Below are positions 25,238 through 34,759 of a DNA stretch of 64,000 nt, piece by piece. The DNA is from Myxococcales bacterium (GTDB lineage Bacteria; Myxococcota_A; SURF-8). The position numbers were made by a program, and so were the translations under genes. Position 1 is the first letter of the stretch. Each line of letters opens with the position of its first letter. The stretch is taken from positions 1 to 64,000 of the forward strand of contig QZKR01000079.1 of NCBI GenBank assembly GCA_003598065.1, in the 5' to 3' direction. Below the pieces are notes generated by a model. That model searched no databases. It worked only from the letters and a program-made list of their open reading frames with translations, and was not told where the DNA came from.

Positions 25238-26015
25238 GGTTGTTCCTTCTCCCAAACGACAGAGTTCCCACTCCTGCCATAACAAAAGATAAAAAGCAAC
25301 CAAAAATTGTTCCCGTGACGCTGTTATAATTTTACGCCGGCGAATTCAAAATCATCAGCAGCGGCGAGCATGTCTGACGCTAAGGCGGCGCGAGGACTTG
25401 CAAATTCAAGCTAAAAATAGATAAGTGCAAGTGTATTAATTGAGGTTTCTCGACGGCGTCTTGTCCTTAGTAAATAATTTTGAGCCTCTCGGCCTGGAAC
25501 CATCCGCGGAAACGGGCCCATCATTAATTAAACCGAATTTGACTTGACGTTCGGGGCGAGATTGTGGGAATTATCCGGAGCGTTAAAGTCGTCATTTGTG
25601 GAACCCAATGCGCTAGCCGGTTGAGTTGGTTTGGCCTCGGACGAAGCGGAAATTTTCCGAAAGCCAGTGGGTGTGCGCTGCTTTTTGATAAACTTTTTCC
25701 TAGTTTGGACGATTTGGTGGTCCACGCCGAGCGCCCAGGGGGCTTTTGGAAGCGAAAAAGCCGTATCTCTGTGGCCTTCGGGCGAATGGGAATATTTTAA
25801 TGCTTGACTTTTGGGGCGTTTCGTGGCAAAAGTGGCCAAACGCTGGTACGAGGGAAAGTACGCGAAGCCATTAGGTTTGGTCTCTTTGTGGGCGGGTTTG
25901 AGTAAGCAAGGCTTTACGGATAGCAGCCGTGGAGCTTTGATTTCGATTTGGGGCACCGACATACGGTGAATTGGGATTTAGGCGGTTCAACCACAGGAGA
26001 AGGAGGAGGTCTTAG
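25238..26015. other. AT-rich intergenic region between prfB and the giant lipoprotein gene
   Basis: About 780 bases, visibly poorer in GC than its flanks. Two overlapping ORFs of 144 and 78 codons exist, but their translations look unlike proteins and they lack ribosome binding sites, so I read it as non-coding. A weak promoter (TTGAGT at 25898, 17-base spacer, TAGCAG at 25921) could serve the 26016 gene. A seven-base stem (GGCTTTT at 25741, AAAAGCC at 25756) has no T-run after it. Possible TATAAC at 25328-25323 on the minus strand for prfB. No RNA gene is recognised. Confidence 0.55.
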
Positions 26016-29000
26016 ATGCTAAAGCAAAGCCTGGTCCTGCTTGCGTTACTGTTCTTTATTTTCGCGCTCGGAGGATGCGACGACAGCAATGAGTTACCGC
26101 TCAATCCGGGGGACTTTTATCCTCCCGGCACGCCGGGCGCGACCTGCACCGAAGGCCCTTGCTGCCAGAATAGTGTGATCGTCGCCAACGGCACGGCGTG
26201 CGACGACGGCAGCGATTTGACGGGCAACGATGAATGCCAGGGCGGCCAATGCAACGGCACACCCTGCGTCTGCAACACGGAAGATGAGTGCTGCGATGGA
26301 TGCTTCGCCATCAACAACGGCGGAAGCTGCGAGAGCGACGACCTGGCCTGCACGACGGATGCCTGCATGGCCGGCGCCTGCACCCACGAGATCACGGACG
26401 GCTTCTGCCTGATCGAGGACGCGTGCTTCGCCCAGAATCAGCCGAACCCGACGAACGTGTGTCTCTTCTGCGATCCGACCCGCTTCGTGGCGGCCTGGTC
26501 GGCTCTGCCCAACGGCGCGGCTTGCAGCGACGGCGAATTCTGCACCGTCGGCGACACCTGCATGGCCGGCGCGTGCCAGGGCGGCGGCGCGAACGACTGC
26601 GTCGCGGCGCTGCCGAACATCGATGCGCAGTGCCAGGCCCGCACCTGCGACGAAGCCAACGACGTCTGCGTCGCGGCCAACATCAATGAGGGCATGGTCT
26701 GCAACGACGGCTTCTTCTGCACGGTGAACGATACGTGCAACACCGGCGCCTGCGCCGGCGCGGCCCGGGACTGCACCGGCCTGATCACCGAAGATCAGTG
26801 CGAGGATGCGTTCTGCGACGAAGACAACGACCTCTGCACGGTGGTCAACACCAACCAGGGTCAGACCTGCGACGACGGTCTCTTCTGCACGGTCAACGAC
26901 ACCTGCAACCTCGGCGCTTGCAACGGCGGCGCCCGCGACTGCTCCAATTCGGTTTCCGAGCCGCAGTGCCAGCTGCCGGTCTGCGACGAAGAGCTGGACC
27001 AGTGCGAAGCTCTCAGCGCGAACAACGGCGGCGGCTGCAACGACGCCAACCGCTGCACCGTCGGCGACATGTGCATCACCGGCGTCTGCTCCGGCGCGCC
27101 GATGAACTGCACGGGTCTGGCCGACCAGTGCAACGACGGCGTCTGCAATCCGGACACCGGCGCCTGCAATGCCGTCGCCGCTCGCGAAGGCATTGCCTGC
27201 GAGGACGGCAACTTCTGCACCGTTAACGAAGTCTGCCTCGAAGGCGAATGCTACGGCACGGACGAGCGCGACTGCACGTTCACCGTCGACGATCCGGCCT
27301 GCCAGTTCGCCTTCTGCGATCCGACCGCCAATCTCGGCGCCGGCGACTGCGTGCAGCAGGACAAGGCGAACGGCACGGTCTGCGTGGACGACGGCATCGC
27401 CTGCACGAACGATGTGTGCGACGACGGTCTTTGCGAACACGTCATCGACGCCGCCTACTGCCTGATCGGCGGCGTGTGCTACAACGCCGGCGACTGGAAT
27501 CCGGCCGATCCCTGCTTCGCGTGCAACATCGCTTCGCCGACGGTCTGGACGGCGCGCGCGGCTGGCGCCAACTGCGAAGTGGACGACGACGAGTTGGAAT
27601 GCACGAAGCACGTTTGCAACGCCGAACACGTCTGCGAGCTGGATATCGTGGACAACACCTGCCTGATCGGCGGCGTGTGCTATGCCGACGGCGAGAAGCC
27701 GGAAGGCGACACCTGCCGCGAATGCGACGACGATGTCGAGAACGGCCAGACCCAGTGGACCAACGTGGCCGAGGGTACGGTCTGCGACGACGACGACACC
27801 AACTTCTGCACCACGGGCGAATGCCATGCCGGCGCTTGCGTCATTGAGAACAAAGACGACGGTACGGCGTGCGACGACCTGGGCGATACGGTAATCGTCA
27901 ACGGGAACACCGACGACTACGGCGAAGAGGACCAGGACGACAACGAGTGCACCAAAGGCGAGTGCGCCGCTGGCGTCTGCCAGAACGTCAACATTCCGAA
28001 CACTCAGCACGAAGCTTGCGAGGACGGCGTCTTCTGCACCATCAACGAAGAGTGCGTTGACGGCGCCTGCACCGGCGGCGTGCCGCGTCAGAGCGTGGTG
28101 GGCGGCGGCGCTCCATACGCCGATGACGAGGGCTGCGACGACGACGACGACGCCTGCACGACGAATTACTGCGACGAATTCTTCGGCTGCTGGGCCGACG
28201 ACATCGATTGCGCGGAGCCTGCCGACGACCTCTGCCAGTGGCACGCTTGCGTGGAAGGCGCTCCCGAGGACGATCCGGCCACGGCTTGGAACGAAGGCGA
28301 CACGGCTTACACTTGCGAGCTGCTGACGCCGGACACCGACGCCGACCCGCTCACGGGTCCCATCGACGACGACGATGCCTGCACGATCGACGAATGCGAT
28401 CCGCTGACGGGCGACGCCGTCTACACCGACGTGGTGTGCGACGACGACGACCTCTGCACCGACGACGTCTGCGAATTCACCATCGGCTGCGTCTACCTGC
28501 CGGTCGAGTGCACGCCTTACGACGACACCTGCGAGACGGCGGCATGCGACACGACTACCGGCGAGTGCGTGCGCGAATGGGACGCCGACAAGTGCCCCTG
28601 CTGCGACTGCCTCGACGATCCGGACTGCCCCTGCCTGACGAGCTACGAGGACGCCGCGACCGAACTGGACTGCGACGACGGCGTCGGCTGCACCATAGAA
28701 GTTTGCGATCGCACGCCTGGCGTGGGGACGGAGTGCAATACCGATGAACTCGTGGACGACGTTCTCGACGGCGAGAACATCGACGACACCACCGCCGAAC
28801 GCGTTGCGGACCGCAACCGCGCGGTGACGGGAACCGTGGCCAAGAACGACTTTGTCGCCATCGATTCCAGCGACGACTGGTGGTATCTCGAGGCGTGCGC
28901 GGGCGAGCAGCTCACCGTGACGATCGCCTTCGACAACGACGCCTCGAATCTGAGCCTCTTCGGTTTCCGGGCCGATGGCGTGACCGATGTAGGCTCCTCG

Positions 29001-30986
29001 GAGAACTTCACCGGCAACACGGAAAGCTTCGACTTCACCGCCCCCGCTAGCGAGATTTACTATTTCCAGGTGGTGAACGAGGAAGTGGCGCTGGCCTGCT
29101 CCGACTACGACCTGACGATCACCTCGGCGGGCGGCTGCACGGAGGAGTTCGGTCCCACCTGCAACGACGGCGGAACCGACCTGGAAGTCGTGGACGACCT
29201 TATCGACTGCGGCGATCCGGATTGCGACGACGCGCTGGACACCGACGCATTGGACAACAACGATTGGTGCAAAGCCGAGTTCCTCAGCAACGCCGACCCG
29301 GCCTGCGGCACCGACGCCGTGGACGGCAACTTCGACGACTTCACCCCTCCCCAGATGCCTCTCGAGCTGAAGGATCTGGTGGTCGGCCGCGACGCCAATA
29401 CCGACACGGAACTCGCGGACTGGTTCGCCTTCCCGTGGTGCCAGCCCTATGGCGCCTACTCGGCGACGCTGACGGTGACTGCGACTTTCACCCATGCCGA
29501 GGGCGACATCGACCTGTACCTCTTTAAGGCCGACGACGACGCCAATGATGGCTTCGACAGTTTCGAGGCGGTCAACACCGGCGGCGGCGCGATCAAGGAC
29601 GAGGGTACGGCCAGCAACGTCACGCTGACCGCTTCGATTGATTCTACGGGAACAGGCTTCTACGATGCCAACGCGCTGGCCATGTTGGCTGCTGGCAATG
29701 GCGGCGCTGGTATCCAGCCCTTCTATCTCATCCAAGCGAAGATCAAGCCGAGCACCGATCCGGCTGGAGCCGGCGTTCTGGCCAACATGTGCAACACCAT
29801 GGACCTGACGGTGAACTTCAACAACGGCGACGACGCCGATGAGGGCGCGACTGGCAACAACACAGCTGCGGAGGCGACTGCGTTCCCGGTCAACACCACG
29901 CTCAGCAACCGCGTGGTGTGGGGCGACGATAGCGTGCCCGACCTGCAGACGAATGACTTCTACATGTTCGAAGCCTGCGCCGGCGCGCAAGTGGCGGTAA
30001 AGATGATCGACAAAGCCGAGCCGGTCGGGTTTGCGGAAGACACGGATATGAGATTGATGCGCGACACCAACGCCGACGGGCTGCCTGATCTCGAAGTCGG
30101 CGCTCATGCGGATGCCGCTACCGAAACCACCGGCACGCTAGTGCTCGCCAACGCTGGCACCTACTGGGTGGAAGTCACCCTCGACAGCGCCAACAACGGT
30201 TTCTGCAGCCGCGCGATTTACAACCTGCAGGTCCTCTACGACGACAGCGGTTGCGTGGAGACGGGCTGCGGCGACGGCGCCGAGGCCTGCTGCTCGGATG
30301 GCCTGGACACGGAAGGCGACGGAGCCATCGACTGCGCCGACGAGGATTGCGACGCCACGAACGCCTGCAACGAGGCGATGTGCATTCCGAATCCGGAAGA
30401 CGCCGATCTCGCCAAGCTGGTGTGCTGCACCGACGGTGTTGACAACGAAGGCAACGGCGTGGCCGACTGCGTCGATCCCAACTGCGACGACGGCCTGGAA
30501 GACAACGAAGCCGATCCGACGAACGCCGCGTTCGACGAGCCGGACGAGTACGCGTACCAGGTCAACGCTGACTTCGTGTTCGACGAATTCAATACGGCCG
30601 AGTACACGGAACTCGTGGCCGCGGACGACGACCACTACGAAGTGCCGGTTTGCGACGGCGCGCCGGTGTCGATCCTGGTCGAGTTCGACGGTGAAGCCGT
30701 CAACATCGATCTGCGCGGGTACAAGTATGTCGATCCCGACCTGCTGTACTTCCTGCAGTCGCAGACCCCGACGGGCGACAGCGAGTCGATCCAGTGGGTG
30801 GCCACTTACGACGGCGTTGTCTACTTCCAGGTGGAGAACGACGGCGGCCTGCCGGCCTGCGGTTACTACAGCATGACCATCACCAACGGCGAAGAGGAAA
30901 GCACCGCCGCGGGCAACTGCGACGACGGCATCGACAACGACTGCGACGGTTTGGAAGACACCGGTGTCGATCCGGATTGTCCCTAA
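26016..30986 (+). CDS. Giant Cys-rich repeat lipoprotein with PPC-like beta domains and MopE-like metal-binding motif
   Basis: 1656 residues; a GGAGAAGGAGGAGG tract precedes ATG 26016. The lipobox is ALGGC followed by Asp-Asp. Residues about 35-900 are repeats of DGxFCTVxDTCxxGxCxGGxxDC units, interleaved with YCLIGGVCYxxGxxNP units, all with many Cys and Asp. From about 930 onward lie four pre-peptidase-C-terminal-like beta-sandwiches (DDWWYLEACAGEQLTVTIAF, ADWFAFPWCQPYG, NDFYMFEACAGAQVAVKM, DDHYEVPVCDGAPVSILVEF). Between and after them are CCSDGLDTEGDGAIDC, CCTDGVDNEGNGVADC and, at the very end, NCDDGIDNDCDGLED, matching the MopE-like metal-binding motif. It is likely a surface or secreted structural protein stabilised by disulfides and calcium. 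No enzyme domain is seen. It is monocistronic, with its own terminator. Confidence 0.75.
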   Translation: MLKQSLVLLALLFFIFALGGCDDSNELPLNPGDFYPPGTPGATCTEGPCCQNSVIVANGTACDDGSDLTGNDECQGGQCNGTPCVCNTEDECCDGCFAINNGGSCESDDLACTTDACMAGACTHEITDGFCLIEDACFAQNQPNPTNVCLFCDPTRFVAAWSALPNGAACSDGEFCTVGDTCMAGACQGGGANDCVAALPNIDAQCQARTCDEANDVCVAANINEGMVCNDGFFCTVNDTCNTGACAGAARDCTGLITEDQCEDAFCDEDNDLCTVVNTNQGQTCDDGLFCTVNDTCNLGACNGGARDCSNSVSEPQCQLPVCDEELDQCEALSANNGGGCNDANRCTVGDMCITGVCSGAPMNCTGLADQCNDGVCNPDTGACNAVAAREGIACEDGNFCTVNEVCLEGECYGTDERDCTFTVDDPACQFAFCDPTANLGAGDCVQQDKANGTVCVDDGIACTNDVCDDGLCEHVIDAAYCLIGGVCYNAGDWNPADPCFACNIASPTVWTARAAGANCEVDDDELECTKHVCNAEHVCELDIVDNTCLIGGVCYADGEKPEGDTCRECDDDVENGQTQWTNVAEGTVCDDDDTNFCTTGECHAGACVIENKDDGTACDDLGDTVIVNGNTDDYGEEDQDDNECTKGECAAGVCQNVNIPNTQHEACEDGVFCTINEECVDGACTGGVPRQSVVGGGAPYADDEGCDDDDDACTTNYCDEFFGCWADDIDCAEPADDLCQWHACVEGAPEDDPATAWNEGDTAYTCELLTPDTDADPLTGPIDDDDACTIDECDPLTGDAVYTDVVCDDDDLCTDDVCEFTIGCVYLPVECTPYDDTCETAACDTTTGECVREWDADKCPCCDCLDDPDCPCLTSYEDAATELDCDDGVGCTIEVCDRTPGVGTECNTDELVDDVLDGENIDDTTAERVADRNRAVTGTVAKNDFVAIDSSDDWWYLEACAGEQLTVTIAFDNDASNLSLFGFRADGVTDVGSSENFTGNTESFDFTAPASEIYYFQVVNEEVALACSDYDLTITSAGGCTEEFGPTCNDGGTDLEVVDDLIDCGDPDCDDALDTDALDNNDWCKAEFLSNADPACGTDAVDGNFDDFTPPQMPLELKDLVVGRDANTDTELADWFAFPWCQPYGAYSATLTVTATFTHAEGDIDLYLFKADDDANDGFDSFEAVNTGGGAIKDEGTASNVTLTASIDSTGTGFYDANALAMLAAGNGGAGIQPFYLIQAKIKPSTDPAGAGVLANMCNTMDLTVNFNNGDDADEGATGNNTAAEATAFPVNTTLSNRVVWGDDSVPDLQTNDFYMFEACAGAQVAVKMIDKAEPVGFAEDTDMRLMRDTNADGLPDLEVGAHADAATETTGTLVLANAGTYWVEVTLDSANNGFCSRAIYNLQVLYDDSGCVETGCGDGAEACCSDGLDTEGDGAIDCADEDCDATNACNEAMCIPNPEDADLAKLVCCTDGVDNEGNGVADCVDPNCDDGLEDNEADPTNAAFDEPDEYAYQVNADFVFDEFNTAEYTELVAADDDHYEVPVCDGAPVSILVEFDGEAVNIDLRGYKYVDPDLLYFLQSQTPTGDSESIQWVATYDGVVYFQVENDGGLPACGYYSMTITNGEEESTAAGNCDDGIDNDCDGLEDTGVDPDCP

Positions 30987-31021
30987 GCCTAGCGCTTAGA
31001 CAGACCTAGTCGGAACGAGAG

Positions 31022-31054
31022 CCGCCCGGGCGCAAGCCCGGGCGGTTTTCGATT
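31022..31054 (+). terminator. Rho-independent terminator of the giant lipoprotein gene
   Basis: Ten-base perfect stem CCGCCCGGGC / GCCCGGGCGG with GCAA tetraloop (31022-31045), followed by TTTTCGATTT. Confidence 0.9.
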
Positions 31055-31559
31055 TATGAAACGGAACCATTTCGCATCATCTTCTGTAAAGCACGCCGAG
31101 GATAGTCATATCCCGATGGGTGGTGGTTGTGGAGCAAACGGTTAGGATGATGCGTGTGGCGACGGGCTAAGCTGCCGGCTTGGCACCGCCGTCGTTGGAG
31201 CAGGCGTCCACGCCTGGTCCAAAACGTTTTGGAGCAGGTCTGGAGACCTGCTCCAACAAAGAGAGGATGGAGCGCCAAAGGCGCGGAATCCTCCCGCAAA
31301 GAACGGGCGGATTCCGCTGAAGCTTCATCCGCCCCTACCGCGAACCATTCGTGGCGATCGGCCGAAAATCGATCGTATCGAACCATGAACGGGCCGCCCT
31401 TCGATACGCGCCTGCGGCGCTACTCAGGGCGAACGGATTTCGGCCCCGTAGGGGCGAGTGAAAGGGCCTTGCCCCCTTTCGGGCCGAGACGACGATGCCG
31501 CCCCCTTGCCCTCTGGCGTCACCTCTAAGGAGGGGGAACCATCCTGCTTTGGGGAAGGA
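31055..31559. other. Non-coding mosaic of intergenic inverted repeats
   Basis: About 500 bases between convergent genes. Besides the paired elements at 31195-31256 it contains GAGGAT...GGCGC...ATCCTC (31263-31293), a stretch near 31396-31440 (CCCTTCGATACGCGCC, CTACTCAGGGCGAACGG) like the short repeats common between genes in environmental genomes, and CCCCCTT with AAGGAGGGGG near 31500-31545. No plausible ORF with a ribosome binding site is present. Confidence 0.6.
31195..31256. repeat. Two adjacent REP-like inverted repeats
   Basis: First: TTGGAGCAGGCGT, CC, ACGCCTGGTCCAA (31195-31222), one mismatch. Second: TTGGAGCAGGTCT, GG, AGACCTGCTCCAA (31229-31256), perfect 13-base arms. They share the TTGGAGCAGG outer arm and are separated by AACGTT-centred sequence, so they look like paired units of a dispersed REP/BIME-type element. 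Confidence 0.75.
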
Positions 31560-33080
31560 TTACTTGGATACCGCTCCCGCCGCCGCGCCGGCCGCGCCGG
31601 CGGTGAAGAGCGTCTTCAGGTCTTCGTCGTTGAACTGGATGCCCGCGCCGAAGAAGTAATCGCGCGTGCTGTCGTTGATGGCGTCATCGACGCCGCCGGC
31701 CAGGAAGAAATATTTCCAGATTTCCACGTTGACCTGACTTTTCACGCGCGGGAGGGGCTCGCCGCTGGAGAACTCGTAGACGTCCTGCTTGAACTTGAGG
31801 ATGTCGTCGAAAAATTCGAGGTCCAGCCCGAAGCCGCCCGAATTCTCGATCATCCCGAAACGCAAGGTGGCGAAGCTGAAGCGTTGCGCGTACAGCAGCG
31901 ACGCCTTGAACGCGTAGCTGGTGACGGTGCGATCCTCCCGGATGAAGGAATCGCGGCTGGAATCGGACGTCTTGACGTAAGTCCGGTAGCGGCGCGTCCG
32001 GCCGCGCGGATCGTCGATCAAAGAGATCATGTAATATTTGTCTTTGCGCGGCATGAGCTTCAGCGAAACGGCCGTCTTCGCCGACAGCTGATTGACGTAG
32101 AAGTCGCTCTGCACGTGAAACCACGTCTGCAGTTCGTCAAGCTTGCGAACCGTTTTCGCCGCGGTGGAGGAGATGGATTTGATGTCTTCGGCCACCTGCT
32201 TGTCGTTGATGAGCGTGCCCGCGGCGCCCTCGCCTTCATCGACCTTCCGGGCCACGGACTGGGCGTGGGTCATCGCCTGGTCGAGCTTCACCAGGCTGCC
32301 GTCGAGCCGTTGCAGCAGAGCGTTAACCGAATCCATGGCTTGATCGGCCTTCGTCCCCTCCCGGTCCACGACGCTTTTGAGGGCCACGGCCACGTCCTTG
32401 ATTTCGGCCAGGATGGCGCGGATTTCGGCGCGGCTCTCCGCCGCCGTGCCGACGAGCTGATAGGACAGGATCTCGGTTTGCTCCAGGATGCGCTGGATGT
32501 GGGCGGTGTTCTGGCCCACCGTGCCGTCGATCGCTCCCGTGATGCGCGTCAGGTTGTCAACAAGCGCCTTGATCGAACCGCGATCCGGGTCGGACGATTG
32601 CATGATCTCGCGCAGCGAGCGGGTGATGGCTTGCAAGTCCTCGGAAATCTTGCCCATGCGGACCATCATGTCGTTGATCCCCGGCGAGGTGAGGACGTTT
32701 TTGATCTCGCCGCCGTCGCCGAGCGCGGGGTGATCGGATGTGCCGGGATAGATTTCCAGGAGGCTGGTGCCGAGCACCGATTCCTGGACTTTGCGGATGG
32801 CGGCGTTCTCGTAGAGCGCAATGCTCGGATGAACGCGCACGAAAACGCGCGCCCGTCCTCCGTCGAGCGTTATGTCCTTGATTTCGCCGACGGGGATGCC
32901 GGCGATCAGCACGCGCGATTTGCGCACCAGCCCCATGGCGTTGTCGAAGACGGCCGAAACGACGTAGCCCTGACCGCCGGTGATCGGCGTGTCGGAGGTC
33001 TCGAAAACGTAGTAGGCGAAGGCGGCGATGCCGATGACCAGCACCAGCCCCACCCTCAATGGCGTTGCGACGCGCGGCAT
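31560..33080 (-). CDS. mlaD: MlaD/MCE-family substrate-binding protein of a phospholipid ABC transporter
   Basis: 506 residues. One N-terminal membrane anchor (LRVGLVLVIGIAAFAYYVF) is followed by the MCE domain (about 38-115: VVSAVFDNAMGLVRKSRVLI, GIPVGEIKDI, LGTSLLEIYPG). A long coiled-coil-prone region spans about 130-310. The C-terminal ~190 residues (SAKTAVSLKLMPRKDKYYMI, FSFATLRFGMIENSGGFGLD, YFFGAGIQF) look like beta strands ending in Phe, suggesting an outer-membrane or extended beta domain absent from E. coli MlaD (183 residues). It works with MlaE and MlaF, encoded just upstream, to move phospholipids across the envelope. The last gene of the rho-mlaE-mlaF-mlaD run. Confidence 0.87.
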   Translation of the reverse strand: MPRVATPLRVGLVLVIGIAAFAYYVFETSDTPITGGQGYVVSAVFDNAMGLVRKSRVLIAGIPVGEIKDITLDGGRARVFVRVHPSIALYENAAIRKVQESVLGTSLLEIYPGTSDHPALGDGGEIKNVLTSPGINDMMVRMGKISEDLQAITRSLREIMQSSDPDRGSIKALVDNLTRITGAIDGTVGQNTAHIQRILEQTEILSYQLVGTAAESRAEIRAILAEIKDVAVALKSVVDREGTKADQAMDSVNALLQRLDGSLVKLDQAMTHAQSVARKVDEGEGAAGTLINDKQVAEDIKSISSTAAKTVRKLDELQTWFHVQSDFYVNQLSAKTAVSLKLMPRKDKYYMISLIDDPRGRTRRYRTYVKTSDSSRDSFIREDRTVTSYAFKASLLYAQRFSFATLRFGMIENSGGFGLDLEFFDDILKFKQDVYEFSSGEPLPRVKSQVNVEIWKYFFLAGGVDDAINDSTRDYFFGAGIQFNDEDLKTLFTAGAAGAAAGAVSK

Positions 33081-33137
33081 GCTCTGACGATTTTCCCCTT
33101 TCCGACCGGCCTGGAGGTTTCCAGAGATGATAGGCAG

Positions 33138-33896
33138 TTATTGCCCCGGACGCAAGCGTTCGGAAAGTCCGGCGGCTAAAAATTCGCGCACGAACGGATG
33201 CTCGCTGGCGCGGACCTCCTCGGGCGTCCCGCAGGCGGCGACGCGGCCGCCGGCCAGCACGGCGACGCGATCGGCGAGCACGAAGGCCGACGGGATGTCG
33301 TGGCTGATGACGACGCTTGTGCCGCGCTGCCTGGCCTGGGTGTCGGCGATCAGCGCATTGATCTGTTCGACCATCAACGGATCGAGGCCCGTCGTCGGCT
33401 CGTCGTAGAGCAGGATTTCCGGGTCGAGCGCCAGGGCGCGCGCCAGGCCGACGCGCTTCCTCATGCCGCCGGACAATTCGGCGGGATACTTGTTTTCCAC
33501 GCCCTCCAGCCCGACCTGCCCAAGCTTGGCGCGGACGACCTCGGCGATCCGGTCGGGGCGCAACCGGCGATGCTCGACGAGCGGGAAAGCGACGTTTTCG
33601 AAGACGGACATCGAGTCGAAAAGCGCCGCGTCCTGGAAGAGGAGGCCGAATTTTATGCGCACGCGGCGGAGGTCCCTGTCCGGGAGGCGGGTGATGTCCT
33701 CGTCGTCGATAAGGACGCGGCCTTCGTCGGGGCGCAAGAGGCCGATGGCGTGCTTGATGAGCACGCTCTTGCCCGTGCCCGACTTGCCGAGGATGAAAGT
33801 GATGCGGCCGCGTTCGATCGCCAGATCGACGCCATCGAGCACGACCTGCTCGCCGAAGCGTTTGATCACCGATTCGTAGCGGATCGCCGCATCCAT
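33138..33896 (-). CDS. mlaF: ABC transporter ATPase of the phospholipid (Mla) system
   Basis: 252 residues. Cytoplasmic ATPase with Walker A GKSGTGKS, Q-loop FGLLFQDAALFDSM, signature LSGGMRKRVGLARALAL, Walker B ILLYDEPTTGLDP and the switch His in VVISHD. The region LFDSMSVFENVAFPL is typical of MlaF rather than other ABC ATPases. It powers MlaE/MlaD phospholipid movement. It starts four bases after the mlaE stop, a tight coupling. The direction of transport cannot be told from the sequence. Confidence 0.92.
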   Translation of the reverse strand: MDAAIRYESVIKRFGEQVVLDGVDLAIERGRITFILGKSGTGKSVLIKHAIGLLRPDEGRVLIDDEDITRLPDRDLRRVRIKFGLLFQDAALFDSMSVFENVAFPLVEHRRLRPDRIAEVVRAKLGQVGLEGVENKYPAELSGGMRKRVGLARALALDPEILLYDEPTTGLDPLMVEQINALIADTQARQRGTSVVISHDIPSAFVLADRVAVLAGGRVAACGTPEEVRASEHPFVREFLAAGLSERLRPGQ

Positions 33897-33900
33897 CGCC

Positions 33901-34698
33901 TCACCGGATCCACGTATTCTGTTCGAAGAAGGTATTGATGAACTGGGTCAGGAAATAGTCGGTCACGAGGATCGTGACCGAGGAGATCACCACCGCCTGG
34001 GTCGTCGCCAGACCCACGCCGCGCGCGCCGCCCTGGGTGGTGTAGCCCTTATAGCAGCCGACCAGCGAAAGAATCAGCGCGAAGACGGCGGCCTTGGCGA
34101 AACCGATGTAGACGTCGGCCGGATCGACGAACCAGCGCACGTTGTCCAGGAGAATGCCCGGATCCACGCCTTCGAAGTAAACCGCCACGACGTAGGCGCC
34201 GGCCGTGCCGACGACGTTGAAAACCATCGTCAAGATGGGAACCATGATCAGCGAGGCGAGGACGCGCGGCGCGAAGAGGTACTGCACCGGATTGACGGCC
34301 ATCGAGGCCAGGGCGTCGATCTGCTCGGTGACGCGCATCGTGCCGATTTCGGCGGCCATCGCCGAGCCGCAGCGGCCGGTGACCATGAGGCTGGTGAGCA
34401 CGGGGGCGAGTTCGCGCGTCAGGGACAGCGCCACCGTCGAGCCGACCATGCTCTCGGCGTTGAACAGCCGGAAGGCGAAAATCGATTGCAGGGCGAACAC
34501 CGCGCCCGTAAACAGGCCGGTCAGGAGAATGATGGAGAGGGAACGATTGCCGACGAATTCGAGCTGCTGCAAGAGCAGCCGGCGCCTAAACGGCGGTCTG
34601 AACAGCCAGGCGAAGGTTTCGGCGGCGAGCAGGCCGAAACGGCCCAGCTCTTCGAGGCTTCGCCCAATCGGACCGCCCATGCCGTTGTTGCCGATCAC
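33901..34698 (-). CDS. mlaE: MlaE-family phospholipid ABC transporter permease
   Basis: 265 residues with five or six membrane segments. Family signatures include SLSIILLTGLFTGAVFALQS, LTRELAPVLTSLMVTGRCGS, AMAAEIGTMRVTEQIDAL and GVGLATTQAVVIS. The start is probably GTG 34698; ATG 34680 is an alternative and neither has a good ribosome binding site. It lies 61 bases downstream of the rho stop without an obvious terminator, so read-through from rho is possible. It forms the membrane core for the MlaF ATPase and MlaD binding protein encoded next. Confidence 0.9.
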   Translation of the reverse strand: MIGNNGMGGPIGRSLEELGRFGLLAAETFAWLFRPPFRRRLLLQQLEFVGNRSLSIILLTGLFTGAVFALQSIFAFRLFNAESMVGSTVALSLTRELAPVLTSLMVTGRCGSAMAAEIGTMRVTEQIDALASMAVNPVQYLFAPRVLASLIMVPILTMVFNVVGTAGAYVVAVYFEGVDPGILLDNVRWFVDPADVYIGFAKAAVFALILSLVGCYKGYTTQGGARGVGLATTQAVVISSVTILVTDYFLTQFINTFFEQNTWIR

Positions 34699-34759
34699 CG
34701 CGCGCGCCCCGCCGAATTGCCGTCCGCTCCGCGCCGCTGGAGGCTTCCAGGGCCCCGGA

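Noticed and set aside
25528-25962. 144-codon minus-strand ORF and the overlapping 25564-25800 ORF
   Set aside because: No ribosome binding site, unlikely composition and mutual overlap in AT-rich intergenic sequence; not annotated as genes.
26094-30107. 1337-codon minus-strand ORF
   Set aside because: Antisense shadow of the Cys/Asp-rich lipoprotein gene; Val/Ala/Arg-rich with no recognisable domain or ribosome binding site.
31365-31392. Resemblance of ATCGATCGTATCG here to CCGATCGTATCG near 48080
   Set aside because: The match is short and one copy is in a coding sequence, so it is probably chance.
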